Positions 9,287 to 18,941 of a stretch of 64,000 nucleotides of DNA are shown here, in pieces. Where the stretch lies: contig JAEUNL010000014.1 in the NCBI GenBank assembly GCA_016791115.1, positions 31,200 to 95,199 of the forward strand. The letters are read 5' to 3'. The position numbers and the translations under genes are program-made. The notes beneath the pieces were generated by a model. That model was not told the DNA's origin. It was given only the letters and a program-made list of their open reading frames with translations, and did no database searches. The stretch's first letter is position 1, and each line of letters begins with the position of its first letter. The DNA is from Rhodocyclaceae bacterium. Lineage in GTDB: Bacteria > Pseudomonadota > Gammaproteobacteria > Burkholderiales > Rhodocyclaceae.

Positions 9287-9952
9287 TCAGAGGGGAAGCG
9301 CGCCCTGCATCACCTCGCGCAGCAGCGGCAGGGTGGGCGGGCGCTTGCGTTCGAGCGACGCCGCGTCGAGCGCATCGAGCACGGCGAGCAGCGAGGGCAG
9401 GTCGCGCCGGCCGTGGCGCAACAGGTAATCGACCAGGTCGGCTTCGAGGCGCATGCCGCGCGCCTGCGCCTGGGTCAGCAGCGTATGCGCCTTTTCGGCA
9501 TCGGAGAGCGGCTTGATCTCGAACACTAGCGCTGATCCCACGCGCGTGCGCAGGTCTTCGCGCAGTGGCAGGCGCAACGGCGCCTCGCGGCCGGCCAGCA
9601 CCAGCGCGAGCCGGTCGCGCCGCGCCGCGTTGAAGGCGCGGAACAGCGCGATTTGCGCCGTCTCGTCCAGTTGCTCGACGTCATCCACCAGCAACAGCGT
9701 GCCGGGCGCGGGATCGAAGTCGCCGGCCGTGGCGCCCGCAAGGTGCAGCGTCGGCCGTTGCGACTCGCGCCGCGTGGCTTCCAGCAGGTGGCTGCGCCCG
9801 CTGCCGGGCGGGCCGTAGAGGTAGAGGGTCTCGACCGCATCCGCCCGCGTGGCCGCTTCCAGCCGCGCGAGAACCTCGGCATTGGCGCCGGCGACGAAAT
9901 TGCCGAAGCGCTTGGGCGTGTCCGGGCGGATGTCGAGGATCAGTTGCTGCAT
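9287..9952 (-). CDS. hda: DnaA-inactivating AAA+ protein Hda
   Basis: Regulates replication initiation by stimulating ATP hydrolysis on DnaA together with the beta clamp. The start MQQLILDIRP carries the clamp-binding QL(I)LD-type motif at the very N-terminus. The P-loop is LYGPPGSGRSHLLEA, with Arg in place of the usual Lys as in other Hda proteins; Walker B is LLLVDDVEQL. The length of 221 residues matches Hda, without the DNA-binding domain of DnaA. A longer open frame extends upstream past 9952, but that part overlaps purM and is not supported. Divergent from purM. Confidence 0.93.
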   Translation of the reverse strand: MQQLILDIRPDTPKRFGNFVAGANAEVLARLEAATRADAVETLYLYGPPGSGRSHLLEATRRESQRPTLHLAGATAGDFDPAPGTLLLVDDVEQLDETAQIALFRAFNAARRDRLALVLAGREAPLRLPLREDLRTRVGSALVFEIKPLSDAEKAHTLLTQAQARGMRLEADLVDYLLRHGRRDLPSLLAVLDALDAASLERKRPPTLPLLREVMQGALPL

Positions 9953-10040
9953 CGATGGCGGCGCGCGGCGATGCGCACCGGATTCCGGTAAAATTGCGGC
10001 TCTTTGCGTGGCCCGCACGGGTGTTGCCGTGCGTCGAGCC

Positions 10041-10076
10041 GCGAGTTTACCAGCGAGTTTATCAACGAGTTTGCCA
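10041..10076 (+). repeat. three tandem 12-bp repeats in the purM leader
   Basis: Three direct copies, GCGAGTTTACCA, GCGAGTTTATCA and ACGAGTTTGCCA, are abutted between hda and purM. They lie 84 bases before the purM start and could be a regulator site or a slipped-strand expansion. They read in frame with purM as repeats of (S/N)EF, but no start codon with a ribosome site supports translation there. Confidence 0.6.
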
Positions 10077-10159
10077 AGACTCACCGCGACGACCGGGCGC
10101 GCCGGGCCGAAAGCCGCGCACCGCCGAACGCCGCGCCGCAGCCCGGACCCCTCGTCACC

Positions 10160-11218
10160 ATGACCACACACGCACCCAACCCCGATTCGCTCACCTATGC
10201 CGCGGCGGGCGTCGACATCGACGCCGGCGATGCCCTCGTCGAACGCATCAAGCCCTTCGCGAAGCGCACCATGCGGCCCGAGGTGCTGGCCGGCATCGGC
10301 GGTTTCGGCGCGCTGTTCGAGGTGTCCAAGAGTTACCGCGAGCCGGTGCTGGTGTCCGGCACCGACGGCGTCGGCACCAAGCTGAAGCTCGCCTTCCACC
10401 TGAACCGGCACGACACGGTCGGGCAGGATCTGGTGGCGATGAGCGTGAACGACATCCTGGTGCAGGGTGCCGAACCGCTGTTCTTCCTCGACTACTTCGC
10501 CTGCGGCCGGCTCGACGTCGACACGGCCGCAACGGTGATCCAGGGCATCGCCGAGGGCTGCGAACTGGCCGGCTGCGCGCTGATCGGCGGCGAGACGGCC
10601 GAGATGCCGAGCATGTATCCGGACGGCGAATACGACCTCGCCGGCTTCGCCGTCGGCGTGGTGGAAAAATCGCGCATCATCGACGGCAAGTCGATCGCGC
10701 CGGGCGACATGGTGCTCGGCCTCGCCTCACACGGCGCGCATTCCAACGGCTACTCGCTGGTGCGCAAGATCATCGAGCGCGCCAAACCCGACATGAACGC
10801 GCCGTTCGCCGGCGGCCGTTCGCTCGCCGATGCCGTGATGGCGCCGACGCGCATCTACGTCAAGCCGCTGCTCGGCCTGCTGCGCGAGTGGCCGGGGCTG
10901 GTCAAGGGCATGGCGCACATCACCGGCGGTGGCCTCACCGAAAACGTGCCGCGCGTGCTGCCCGACCAGTGCACCGCGCTGCTCGAAAAGAGCCAATGGG
11001 CGCGCCCGGCGCTGTTCGACTGGCTGCAGCGCGAAGGCAAGGTCGAGGACGCCGAAATGCACCGCGTCTTCAACTGCGGCATCGGCATGGTGGTCATCGT
11101 CGCCGAAGAGAACGCCGACCACGCGATGGAACAACTGCGCCAGGCCGGCGAAACCGTGTTCAAGATCGGTGTCATCGCCGCGCGTCGCGAAGGCCAGGCG
11201 CAGACCCTCGTCATCTGA
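10160..11218 (+). CDS. purM: phosphoribosylformylglycinamidine cyclo-ligase
   Basis: Fifth step of purine synthesis: ATP-dependent ring closure of FGAM to aminoimidazole ribotide. Conserved blocks are [15 protein letters not shown] (residues 65-79), [20 protein letters not shown] (93-112), [22 protein letters not shown], and [16 protein letters not shown]. Length is 352 residues. The start is the ATG at 10160 ([17 protein letters not shown]); the open frame continues 52 codons upstream through the tandem repeats but without family similarity. Divergent from hda, as in many betaproteobacteria. Confidence 0.96.
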   Translation: MTTHAPNPDSLTYAAAGVDIDAGDALVERIKPFAKRTMRPEVLAGIGGFGALFEVSKSYREPVLVSGTDGVGTKLKLAFHLNRHDTVGQDLVAMSVNDILVQGAEPLFFLDYFACGRLDVDTAATVIQGIAEGCELAGCALIGGETAEMPSMYPDGEYDLAGFAVGVVEKSRIIDGKSIAPGDMVLGLASHGAHSNGYSLVRKIIERAKPDMNAPFAGGRSLADAVMAPTRIYVKPLLGLLREWPGLVKGMAHITGGGLTENVPRVLPDQCTALLEKSQWARPALFDWLQREGKVEDAEMHRVFNCGIGMVVIVAEENADHAMEQLRQAGETVFKIGVIAARREGQAQTLVI

Positions 11219-11246
11219 TCTTCCGCCTGCGGGGGCAAAACGCGCT

Positions 11247-11264
11247 GGCCTGGAAGCCGCATGG
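11247..11264 (+). repeat. dispersed intergenic repeat, copy a
   Basis: The sequence GGCCTGGAAGCCGCATGG lies between the convergent stops of purM and the VanZ-like gene. Closely similar words occur at 43723-43740 and, inverted, at 14228-14245; a weaker one is near 42366. The surrounding 100 bases are rich in palindromic GC words, as in REP-type elements. The family assignment is my inference. Confidence 0.4.
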
Positions 11265-11365
11265 GTCGGCGCTCGCAGGCCGGCCATGGCGGGAAGGCGC
11301 GCCACGCTCCGATCCCGGGCACGGCATGCCGCAGAGCGCCGGCCCATGCGGCCCTCAGGGCAGCG

Positions 11366-11788
11366 TCATCTCGGGATCAATCGCGATTCGATCGCCCGCA
11401 GCACGTTCTGCAGCGGCGTCGTCGCCAGCGCCAGCGCGCACACCAGGCCGCCGAGGTTGCGCGCCATGTCGAAATAATCGAAGTGGCGATAGCCGCCCAG
11501 CCCCTGCAGGTATTCGAGCGTCACGCCCATGACGAAGAACGCCAGCGCCAGGCGGATGCGCGTGCGCCAGTCGCGGTAAAGCTGCGCGAACCACATCATC
11601 AGCCAGAAGTAGGCGATCACATGGCCGAAATCGAGGCTGAAGCCCATGTGCAGGTCGGGCGGGCTGGACGTGAGCGACAGGTAGATCACCAGACCGACGA
11701 AGCCCAAGCCGAGCGCCGCCCACTGGCGCCGCCAGCGCAGATCAGTCACGTGGTTCATGGTGTGCAGGAATCGTTCGCCAACGCGCAT
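11366..11788 (-). CDS. VanZ-like family membrane protein
   Basis: A 140-residue membrane protein with four predicted helices and the VanZ-like phrases SLDFGHVIAYFWLMMWF and TLEYLQGLGGYRHFDYFDMARNLGG. VanZ was named from a teicoplanin-resistance gene, but most family members have no known role. The ATG at 11788 has AGGAGA about 10 bases upstream; an internal Met at residue 11 has none. Convergent with purM and divergent from the RCC1-repeat gene. Confidence 0.82.
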   Translation of the reverse strand: MRVGERFLHTMNHVTDLRWRRQWAALGLGFVGLVIYLSLTSSPPDLHMGFSLDFGHVIAYFWLMMWFAQLYRDWRTRIRLALAFFVMGVTLEYLQGLGGYRHFDYFDMARNLGGLVCALALATTPLQNVLRAIESRLIPR

Positions 11789-11979
11789 TATCGTCTTTCT
11801 CCTGTCGAATCGCCGGTGTGCCGCCCGTCACGGAGTGCGCGCAAACGGCGTCCGCGCCATCACCCTGTCATCTTGTTGCCGATCAGCATGGCATGGGAGA
11901 ATGACAAATGGTGGCAGGCCGCGGCGCGCGGCAGGGCACCGCGCGGCATCCTGCGGATGCGTGAACGACGAGGGGCGCA

Positions 11980-14121
11980 ATGATGGCGAGTGCAGGCGGG
12001 AAGCGGCGGATGCTCAAGGCGTGGATGGCCGGGGCGCTGCTGGGGATGATGGCGATGGCGACGCCGGCGGGGGCGGGGGTGACGCCGCAACTCACCGGTA
12101 CGACGTTGCTCAGGGCTGATGGAACTGTCTGGAGTTGGGCAACGGGCGGTAGAAACGGAAACGGGACCGATGAGCCGGCCCCTTTGCCGGTTCGACTCAC
12201 GACACTGGACCGATTGCGTGGAGTGGACGATCGTTCCGCCGGCCGTTTGGCGGTGACTTATGATGGGCGCGTGTGGGGATGGGGGAGCGTCCCGTCCGAT
12301 ACGGGAGGTAACGGATTGTCGGGCGACTTTCTGAGTCCCACATTGATCTCAGGTATCGCAGATGCCGTCAATGCGGAGCTTGGATTTTCCTTTGCGGTTG
12401 CACTTCGGTCGGACGGGACGGTATGGGCTTGGGGCGATGGGATCGAGGGTCGCTTGGGAAATGGGAGCGAGCAATCGAGTTCCCGGCCTGTTCGCGTTCA
12501 GGGATTGAGTAATGTTCTGGCGATATCGGTGGGGGATCGTCATACCTTGGCATTGAGGGCCGATGGTACCGTCTGGTCTTGGGGCTGGAATGAGGCGGGG
12601 TTGCTGGGCGACGGGACTGACACGAACCGATCCTTGCCGGTGCGTGTCACGGGGCTTGCCGACGTCGTCGCGGTTGCAGCGGGAGAGACACATAGTCTTG
12701 CACTGAAACGGGATGGAACCGTTTGGGCTTGGGGATCCAACCGCAAAGGCGAACTAGGAAACGGCGGTCCGTCATTCGCATCACTGGTGCCGGTTAGAGC
12801 AAGTGGCTTGAATGGTGTCGTGGCGATTCGTGCAGGTTGGGAGATCAGCTTGGCTTTGCGAGCCGATGGTTCCGTTTGGGCGTGGGGCGACAATTGCACA
12901 GGTGAGTCGGACTTCGGCGTTGATGCTGATCAGAACGCCTTTGATATTCCGAAACCCGTCTCGGGAATAACCCGTGCGATTGCGATCGGGACTGGGTCGT
13001 CCGACCGCCATTGTCTTGCCGGGTTATCCGATGGAACGGTGGTTGGATGGGGGTTCGGACCCGTCGTACCGATGTCCGGAGGAACAGAGATTATCAGCGG
13101 AATCCAGCATCTGCCTGCAACGCTTCCGGTGCCGACCCTTGGCCGCAAGCACCCCCTCGGCAACGACCTCACCATCGACTTCGGCGCCGGCAACGGCATC
13201 TGGCAGCGCAGGAACAATGCGAGCTGGACGCCGCTGCACGGCACGCCGGCGCGGCACATGGTCAGCGCGGATGTCGACTTCAACGGGCGCGACGATCTGG
13301 TGGTCGACTTCGGTCCGCCGTACGGCATCTGGATGCGCATGAACGATGCCGAATGGGTTGGCCTGCACGGCACCAGCGCGCGCGAGATCGCGCGGGCCGA
13401 TCTCGACGGCAACGGGCAGGACGACGTCGTGATCGACTTCGGCCCGCCCTACGGCATCTGGGCGCGCATGAACAACGCGAGCTGGGTGCAGTTGCACGGA
13501 ACTTCGGCGCGCCACCTGACGGCGGCCGACCTCGACAACGACGGACGCGACGACCTGGTGGTCGACTTCGGTCCGCAATACGGCATCTGGGTCTGGATGA
13601 ACAATAGCAATTGGGTGGCGCTGCACGCCAACAGCGCGGAGATCATCACCGCGGCGGACATGGACGGCAACGGCATGGCCGACCTGGTGATCGACTTCGG
13701 CATGGACTACGGCATCTGGACGCGCATGAACAATGCCGAATGGGTGGGCCTGCACGGCTTGTCGACCTCGCGCCCGGTCGTGACCCTGTCGGGGGCACAG
13801 TCTGCCGTGGTCGGCATGCGGACGCCGCAGATCGCCGCTGCCGACATGGACGGCAACGGGCAGGACGACGTGGTGATCGACTTCGGGCCGCAGCACGGCA
13901 TCTGGGTACGCATGAACAACGCGAGCTGGGTGCCGCTGCACGGCGCCGGCGCGCAGTACATCGGCGCGGCCGATCTGGACGGCAACGGCAAGGCCGACGT
14001 GGTGATCGATTTCGGCACAGGCAGCGGCGGCATCTGGGCACGCATGAACAACACGGAATGGGTGCCGATCAACGGTGTCGGCGCGACGAACCTGACGGCC
14101 GGTCAGGTGGACGGCAACTGA
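11980..14121 (+). CDS. secreted RCC1-repeat plus Asp-rich 43-residue-repeat protein
   Basis: A 713-residue exported protein. Residues 11-33 form a signal peptide ending TPAGAG. Residues about 35-385 are RCC1-type repeats: five or more copies of ALRADGTVWSWG-like strands, expected to form a beta-propeller. Residues about 393-713 are seven copies of a 43-residue unit of the form DFGPxYGIWxRMNNAxWVxLHG...DxDGNGxDDVVI; each carries an Asp-rich loop that resembles the calcium-binding loops of FG-GAP/VCBS repeats. Copy 5 has an insertion of about 19 residues. GAGGGG precedes the ATG. No enzymatic motif is seen; binding or surface display is a guess. The base composition of the two halves differs. 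Confidence 0.8.
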   Translation: MMASAGGKRRMLKAWMAGALLGMMAMATPAGAGVTPQLTGTTLLRADGTVWSWATGGRNGNGTDEPAPLPVRLTTLDRLRGVDDRSAGRLAVTYDGRVWGWGSVPSDTGGNGLSGDFLSPTLISGIADAVNAELGFSFAVALRSDGTVWAWGDGIEGRLGNGSEQSSSRPVRVQGLSNVLAISVGDRHTLALRADGTVWSWGWNEAGLLGDGTDTNRSLPVRVTGLADVVAVAAGETHSLALKRDGTVWAWGSNRKGELGNGGPSFASLVPVRASGLNGVVAIRAGWEISLALRADGSVWAWGDNCTGESDFGVDADQNAFDIPKPVSGITRAIAIGTGSSDRHCLAGLSDGTVVGWGFGPVVPMSGGTEIISGIQHLPATLPVPTLGRKHPLGNDLTIDFGAGNGIWQRRNNASWTPLHGTPARHMVSADVDFNGRDDLVVDFGPPYGIWMRMNDAEWVGLHGTSAREIARADLDGNGQDDVVIDFGPPYGIWARMNNASWVQLHGTSARHLTAADLDNDGRDDLVVDFGPQYGIWVWMNNSNWVALHANSAEIITAADMDGNGMADLVIDFGMDYGIWTRMNNAEWVGLHGLSTSRPVVTLSGAQSAVVGMRTPQIAAADMDGNGQDDVVIDFGPQHGIWVRMNNASWVPLHGAGAQYIGAADLDGNGKADVVIDFGTGSGGIWARMNNTEWVPINGVGATNLTAGQVDGN

Positions 14122-14238
14122 AGACGCGCCGGGCTGGAGGGCAAGCGGGCTGGTGCTCGCGGGCCTGCCTTGCCGCAGAGGCGCGTTGCCATTGATTCAC
14201 AGGGCGGCATGGCTGGAGAAGTCCAGCCCATGCGGGTT

Positions 14239-15360
14239 TCAGGCCGGCCCCATGCCTTCCTTGAAAATCGTCTTCTGGTCCTGCGCGAGGTCGCCGCTGG
14301 GCTTGGGCGCATTGAGCTGCGCCGAAAAGGCGAGCATGCGGTCGATGCACTTGTAAGCCTGGCGGCCGAGCGCCGGGTCGACATGGATCTCGTTCGCACC
14401 GGTTTCGAGCGTGTGGGCGAGGTTGGCCAGCCCGTTCATCGCCATCCACGGGCAGTGTGCGCAGCTCTTGCACGTGGCGCCCGCGCCGGAGGTCGGCGCC
14501 TCGACGAATTTCTTGTGCGGCGAGAGCTGCTGCATCTTGTGCAGGATGCCCTTGTCGGTGGCGACGATAAACAGCGGCGCCTCCATCTCCTGCGTGGCCT
14601 TGATGAGTTGCGTGGTCGAGCCGACGGCGTCGGCCAGCTTGATCACGCCTTCGGGCGATTCCGGATGGACGAGGATCTTCGCGCCCGGATGCCGGCGCTT
14701 GAGGTCTTCGAGTTCCCAGGTCTTGAACTCGTCGTGCACCACACAGGCGCCCTGCCACAGCAGCATGTCGGCGCCGGTTTTCTCCTGGATGTAGCGGCCG
14801 AGGTGCTTGTCCGGCGCCCAGAGGATCTTCTCGCCCCTGGCGTGCAGGTGCTCGATGACCTTGAGGCCGATGCTGGAGGTGACCATCCAGTCGGCGCGTG
14901 CCTTCACTGCCGCACTGGTGTTGGCATAGACGACCACGGTGCGGTCCGGGTGCGCGTCGCAGTAGGCGGCGAATTCGTCGGCCGGGCAGCCCAGGTCGAG
15001 CGAGCAGGTCGCATCGAGGTCGGGCATCAGGATGCGCTTTTCCGGGTTCAGGATCTTGGCCGTCTCGCCCATGAAGCGCACACCGGCCACGACCAGCGTG
15101 GAGGATTTCGAGGCCCGCCCGAAACGCGCCATTTCCAGCGAATCGGCCACGCAACCGCCTGTTTCCTCAGCCAGGTCCTGCAGGTCGGGGTGCACGTAGT
15201 AGTGCGACACCAGAGTGGCGTCGTGCTCGGCCAGCAGGCGCCTGATGCGTTCCTTGAGCGCCTGCCGCTCCGCCGGGGCGGGTTCGTCCGGCAGCTTCGC
15301 CCAGGCTTTTTGCACGGGCGAGTTCGGGCGCAGGAATTCAACGGTAACGGTCTGTGTCAT
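14239..15360 (-). CDS. nadA: quinolinate synthase A
   Basis: Condenses iminoaspartate with dihydroxyacetone phosphate to quinolinate for NAD synthesis, using a 4Fe-4S cluster. The 373-residue protein has [18 protein letters not shown] near the N-terminus. Cluster ligands by alignment with E. coli NadA are Cys119 ([10 protein letters not shown]), Cys206 (GACVVHDEF) and Cys303 (CKSCAHCPW). The last stretch, with a CxxCxxC arrangement, is typical of the proteobacterial form. It is a single gene here; nadB and nadC are not in the window. A 17-bp palindrome lies just upstream of the start. Confidence 0.96.
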   Translation of the reverse strand: MTQTVTVEFLRPNSPVQKAWAKLPDEPAPAERQALKERIRRLLAEHDATLVSHYYVHPDLQDLAEETGGCVADSLEMARFGRASKSSTLVVAGVRFMGETAKILNPEKRILMPDLDATCSLDLGCPADEFAAYCDAHPDRTVVVYANTSAAVKARADWMVTSSIGLKVIEHLHARGEKILWAPDKHLGRYIQEKTGADMLLWQGACVVHDEFKTWELEDLKRRHPGAKILVHPESPEGVIKLADAVGSTTQLIKATQEMEAPLFIVATDKGILHKMQQLSPHKKFVEAPTSGAGATCKSCAHCPWMAMNGLANLAHTLETGANEIHVDPALGRQAYKCIDRMLAFSAQLNAPKPSGDLAQDQKTIFKEGMGPA

Positions 15361-15371
15361 AAGGCATTATC

Positions 15372-15388
15372 CGGAACGACTCGTTCCG
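15372..15388 (-). promoter_or_regulatory. perfect palindrome in the nadA leader
   Basis: The 8-bp arms CGGAACGA and TCGTTCCG flank a single C, starting 12 bases upstream of the nadA ATG. A TACAAT box (minus strand, 15396-15391) lies just upstream, so the palindrome would sit at or just after the transcription start. This is a suitable place for a repressor. No known NAD regulator site is matched with confidence. Confidence 0.5.
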
Positions 15389-15593
15389 TTATTGTACACG
15401 TCGGTGGTTCAATGCCGGTCTGCAAGCGATAGTGACGGGTGTCACGGATCGACTGCCGATGGTTGTGCGCATTGATCGCTTTGCGCCGTTAATTCGCGGG
15501 ATGCGGTGTGGAGCGCCATTTTTTGAGATCCGGCACCCGCGCCCATCAACTCATTTCAGCCATTGCCCAGCCCAAGCCAACGTTGCAAGACTC

Positions 15594-16094
15594 ATGGATC
15601 CGCAGACTGACCAACTCGTTCGACGCCTCGTGTGTGCCTGCCGGCGCAAACGCGGCTTCACCTTGATCGAGATCATCGTCGCGCTGGCGATCTTCGGCAT
15701 CCTCGCGACGGTGGCCTATTCTTCCTACACGGAGCAGATCGAGCGATCCAAGCGCACCAAGGCGATCTCCGACATCGGCAGCATCCAGCTTGCGATCATG
15801 CGCTACGAGTCCAGCAACGGTGCCTTGCCCGATGCGCTCACGGATATCGATCCCAAGGGCATCAAGGATCCGTGGGGCAACGCCTATGTGTACACCAATC
15901 TCGGCGCGAAGGGCTCCGCCAAGGATCGCCGCCAGGATCACAAGCTCAATCCGATCAACTCGGACTTCGACCTGTTCAGCCCGGGCAAGAACGGCGCGTG
16001 GCAGAAGCAGATCACGCAAAAGGACAGCCTGGACGACATCATCCGCGCGCGCGACGGGGCGTTCATCGGTGTCGCGGCGGATTTCTCCCAATGA
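15594..16094 (+). CDS. type IV pilin-like / type II secretion pseudopilin
   Basis: A 166-residue protein with a class III prepilin leader: RRKRG then FTLIEIIVALAIFGILATVA, with cleavage expected after Gly and Glu at +5. The C-terminal part (KDPWGNAYVYTNLG, NSDFDLFSPGKNG) resembles GspG major pseudopilins, including the DPWG and FDLFSPGKNG phrases. The ATG at 15594 (MDPQTDQLVRR) was chosen as the nearest start before the leader; its ribosome site is weak. No other secretion genes are adjacent. The GGDEF-EAL gene begins 16 bases downstream. Confidence 0.85.
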   Translation: MDPQTDQLVRRLVCACRRKRGFTLIEIIVALAIFGILATVAYSSYTEQIERSKRTKAISDIGSIQLAIMRYESSNGALPDALTDIDPKGIKDPWGNAYVYTNLGAKGSAKDRRQDHKLNPINSDFDLFSPGKNGAWQKQITQKDSLDDIIRARDGAFIGVAADFSQ

Positions 16095-16110
16095 CCGAGG
16101 CGGGTAGGTC

Positions 16111-18930
16111 GTGAGCCGCCTGCGCATCGACGGAGCCTTTCTGCGTAGCGCCGTCGCGCGGCGCGTCCTGCTGTCTTTCCTTCTCGCTGCCTTTCTGCCT
16201 GCCGTTTCCATGGCGGTCGTGGGTTGGCTCCAGATCAATGAGGTTGTGGCCCGGCTGGCGACGCGACAGCTCGATCAGGCGGCCAGTGCCTACGGCAGGT
16301 CGACCTATGACCGCCTTCTCGGCGGAGAGTTGATGCTCGGGGAGATTGCCCGCCCGCTGCGGGCCGGGGGGGCGGTTACGGGAGCCGGACATCGCGAAAC
16401 GCTTGGGCAGTTCTTCCGGGCCGTGACCTTGTTTCGAACGGGCGAGTCGCACGCGATCTTCGGCGACCCGCTCGCGCCGGTCGAGCTGACGTCGTCGCAG
16501 CTTGACTGGATGGCCAATGGCAAAACCCTCCTGCTCGACGGCGCGGCCTCGGGACCGCTGCTCCTGATGGCAGTCGATCCGAAAACTGCATCTGCGGGTT
16601 TGTTGATCGCCGAACTCGATCGGGGATTCGTCTGGGGCGACACCGAAATGCTGCCCGGACAGACGGATCTATGCGTTGTCGACAGCAGGATGCGTGTTCT
16701 AGGTTGTTCGAGCGACCGCCATGCGGCCGCGTCAGCCCGCCTGGCAGCCGACGAGAACAAGGATTCCGCCAACATCGTTGCCGGCTTCAATGTCGGACGC
16801 TGGAAGCTCTTTCTCAAGCCGCGTTTCAATAGCGCCGAATGGACGTTCGTGACCTTGCAGCCACGCGAGGTCGGGCAAGCGTCCGTTGCGCGGATCGGGG
16901 AACTGTTCGCCCGCATCGCCGCGCTCGCCGTGTTTCTCGCGGCGCTGCTCAGCATGGTGCAGATCCGACGCATCCTCGGGCCAATCGAGCAGCTCATCGA
17001 CGCGACACGCCAGTTGCGTCGCGGCCGCCTGGAGCGACCTGTCGAGATCGCGCGCGATGACGAGTTCGGCCAGCTTGCACATTCTTTCAACGGCATGGCC
17101 GGGCAGCTTGCGTTCCAGTTCGATTCCCTCGAGGCGCTCTCGGCGCTCGACAGCCAGATCCTCGGGCATGCCGACACCGAAGAGGTAATCGCGGCCGCGC
17201 AGGCTCGCCTGCTGGCGCAGGCGGGGGTCGCTTGCGTCGGTGTGCTGGTGGTCGACCGCGATGCGCCCGACGGCGGAACGCTCTACCTGCGCCAGTCCGT
17301 CGAACAGGCGATGACGTCGGTGCGCGTCCCGCTGGAACAGGAGCGCTTCGACGGCGGCGCAAGCCGGGAATCGATATCGCTGTTCGATGCGTCGAGCAGC
17401 GATGCGCCAACCTCAATCGCGCTGATGCGGCGCCTCGGCGCGTCGCACTGTTGCGCGTTGCGCGCCGGCGTCGGCGACGAGCGGCGGGTGATTGTGATCG
17501 TCGGCACGTCCGGGGATGACCGCTTGCCGGACCCGATCGTCGAGCATGCGCGTGCGTTGGGCGATCGCATCCAGATTGCCCTGACTGCCAGCGCGCGCGA
17601 AGAGCAACTGGTGTATCAGGCCCAGCACGATTCGCTGACGCGCCTGCCCAATCGCCTGCTCCTGCTGGACCGCATGGCCCTGGAGCTTGCGCACACCCAG
17701 CGCGACAAGACGCAGCTTGCCATGTTGTTCATCGATCTCGACCGTTTCAAGTATGTCAATGACGTGTTCGGCCATCCGGCGGGTGACGAACTGCTGACCA
17801 CGGTGGGCGAGCGATTGCGCGCCTGCGTGCGCGGTTCCGACACGGTTGCACGGCTCGGCGGAGACGAGTTCGTCGTCATGCTCAGTGGCGTCAGCTCCGC
17901 GCGCGACGTGGCGCAGGTCGCCGGCCAGATCCTGCGCTTCGTCGGCCTGCCGATGACCATCGGCGGCAAGGAAGTTTCGGTGGGCGCGAGCATCGGCATC
18001 GCGCTCGCACCGGCCGACGGCGATGAGCCGTCGGTGCTGCTCAAGCATGCCGACATCGCCATGTATCGCGCGAAGGAGGGGGGCCGCGGCCGCTTCGTGT
18101 TCTTCGAAGAGCGCATGAACACCGAGGTCGTCGAGCGCGCCAACATCGAGCGCGAACTCCGCCTTGCGGTGCCGCGCAAACAATTGAAAGTGGTGTATCA
18201 GCCGCGTGTCAGCATCGCTTCGGGCAGGCTGCGCGGCGTCGAGGCGCTGGTGCGCTGGACGCATCCCGAGTTCGGCGTGGTACCGCCGATGCGCTTCATT
18301 CCGATCGCCGAGGAAATTGGCGTCATCCAGGATATCGGACTCTGGGTTTTGCAAACCGCCTGCCGCCAGGCAGTCGAGTGGCGCGACGCGGGCGTTGCGA
18401 TCGAGTCGATCTCGGTCAATGTGTCGGGTGCGCAACTGCTGGCGAATGACTGGGTCGAGCGGGTCGGCGCGACTCTGGAGGACAGCGGGCTGGCGCCCGG
18501 CGCGCTGGAGCTCGAGGTGACCGAGAACGTGCTGCTCGACAACGAGGAAGCCGTGATCGGTACGCTCAAGCGCATCAAGCAGCTTGGCGTGCGCCTCGCG
18601 CTCGATGACTTCGGCACCGGTTATTCCTCGATGGGCTATCTGCGCCGCATGCCGGTCGACGTGATGAAGATCGACCGCACCTTCATTGCCGATCTGGAGC
18701 ATGACGAAAGCTCGCGCGGCATCGCCCGCGCCATGATCGCGATGGCGCGCAGCCTCAAGATGAGCGTGGTGGCCGAGGGCATCGAGTCGCGCGGCCAGGC
18801 GGAGATGCTGCGCGAGTGGTCGTGCGACGAGGCGCAGGGCTTTTACTACAGCGAGCCGGTCGAGGCCGATGCGGTTGCCGGGATTGCGAGGCAGACGGGC
18901 GACGTCAGGCCGGCTGCAAACGTGGTTTGA
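16111..18930 (+). CDS. membrane GGDEF-EAL cyclic-di-GMP enzyme
   Basis: A 939-residue signalling protein with GTG start. One helix near residues 12-38, a periplasmic sensor region, and a second helix near 269-290 are followed by HAMP, a GAF-like stretch (about 340-490), a GGDEF domain (RLGGDEF at 581-587) and an EAL domain (EAL at 711-713, DDFGTGYSS at 832-840, VAEGIE near 890). Both catalytic signatures look intact, so it could make or degrade c-di-GMP. It is 16 bases after a pseudopilin gene, suggesting the pair is co-expressed and tied to surface or secretion behaviour. Confidence 0.93.
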   Translation: MSRLRIDGAFLRSAVARRVLLSFLLAAFLPAVSMAVVGWLQINEVVARLATRQLDQAASAYGRSTYDRLLGGELMLGEIARPLRAGGAVTGAGHRETLGQFFRAVTLFRTGESHAIFGDPLAPVELTSSQLDWMANGKTLLLDGAASGPLLLMAVDPKTASAGLLIAELDRGFVWGDTEMLPGQTDLCVVDSRMRVLGCSSDRHAAASARLAADENKDSANIVAGFNVGRWKLFLKPRFNSAEWTFVTLQPREVGQASVARIGELFARIAALAVFLAALLSMVQIRRILGPIEQLIDATRQLRRGRLERPVEIARDDEFGQLAHSFNGMAGQLAFQFDSLEALSALDSQILGHADTEEVIAAAQARLLAQAGVACVGVLVVDRDAPDGGTLYLRQSVEQAMTSVRVPLEQERFDGGASRESISLFDASSSDAPTSIALMRRLGASHCCALRAGVGDERRVIVIVGTSGDDRLPDPIVEHARALGDRIQIALTASAREEQLVYQAQHDSLTRLPNRLLLLDRMALELAHTQRDKTQLAMLFIDLDRFKYVNDVFGHPAGDELLTTVGERLRACVRGSDTVARLGGDEFVVMLSGVSSARDVAQVAGQILRFVGLPMTIGGKEVSVGASIGIALAPADGDEPSVLLKHADIAMYRAKEGGRGRFVFFEERMNTEVVERANIERELRLAVPRKQLKVVYQPRVSIASGRLRGVEALVRWTHPEFGVVPPMRFIPIAEEIGVIQDIGLWVLQTACRQAVEWRDAGVAIESISVNVSGAQLLANDWVERVGATLEDSGLAPGALELEVTENVLLDNEEAVIGTLKRIKQLGVRLALDDFGTGYSSMGYLRRMPVDVMKIDRTFIADLEHDESSRGIARAMIAMARSLKMSVVAEGIESRGQAEMLREWSCDEAQGFYYSEPVEADAVAGIARQTGDVRPAANVV

Positions 18931-18941
18931 AGCAGCCCGAA

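Noticed and set aside
10004..10159. N-terminal extension of PurM through the tandem repeats
   Set aside because: Not present in PurM; sequence is repeat-derived, and the ATG at 10160 matches the family start.
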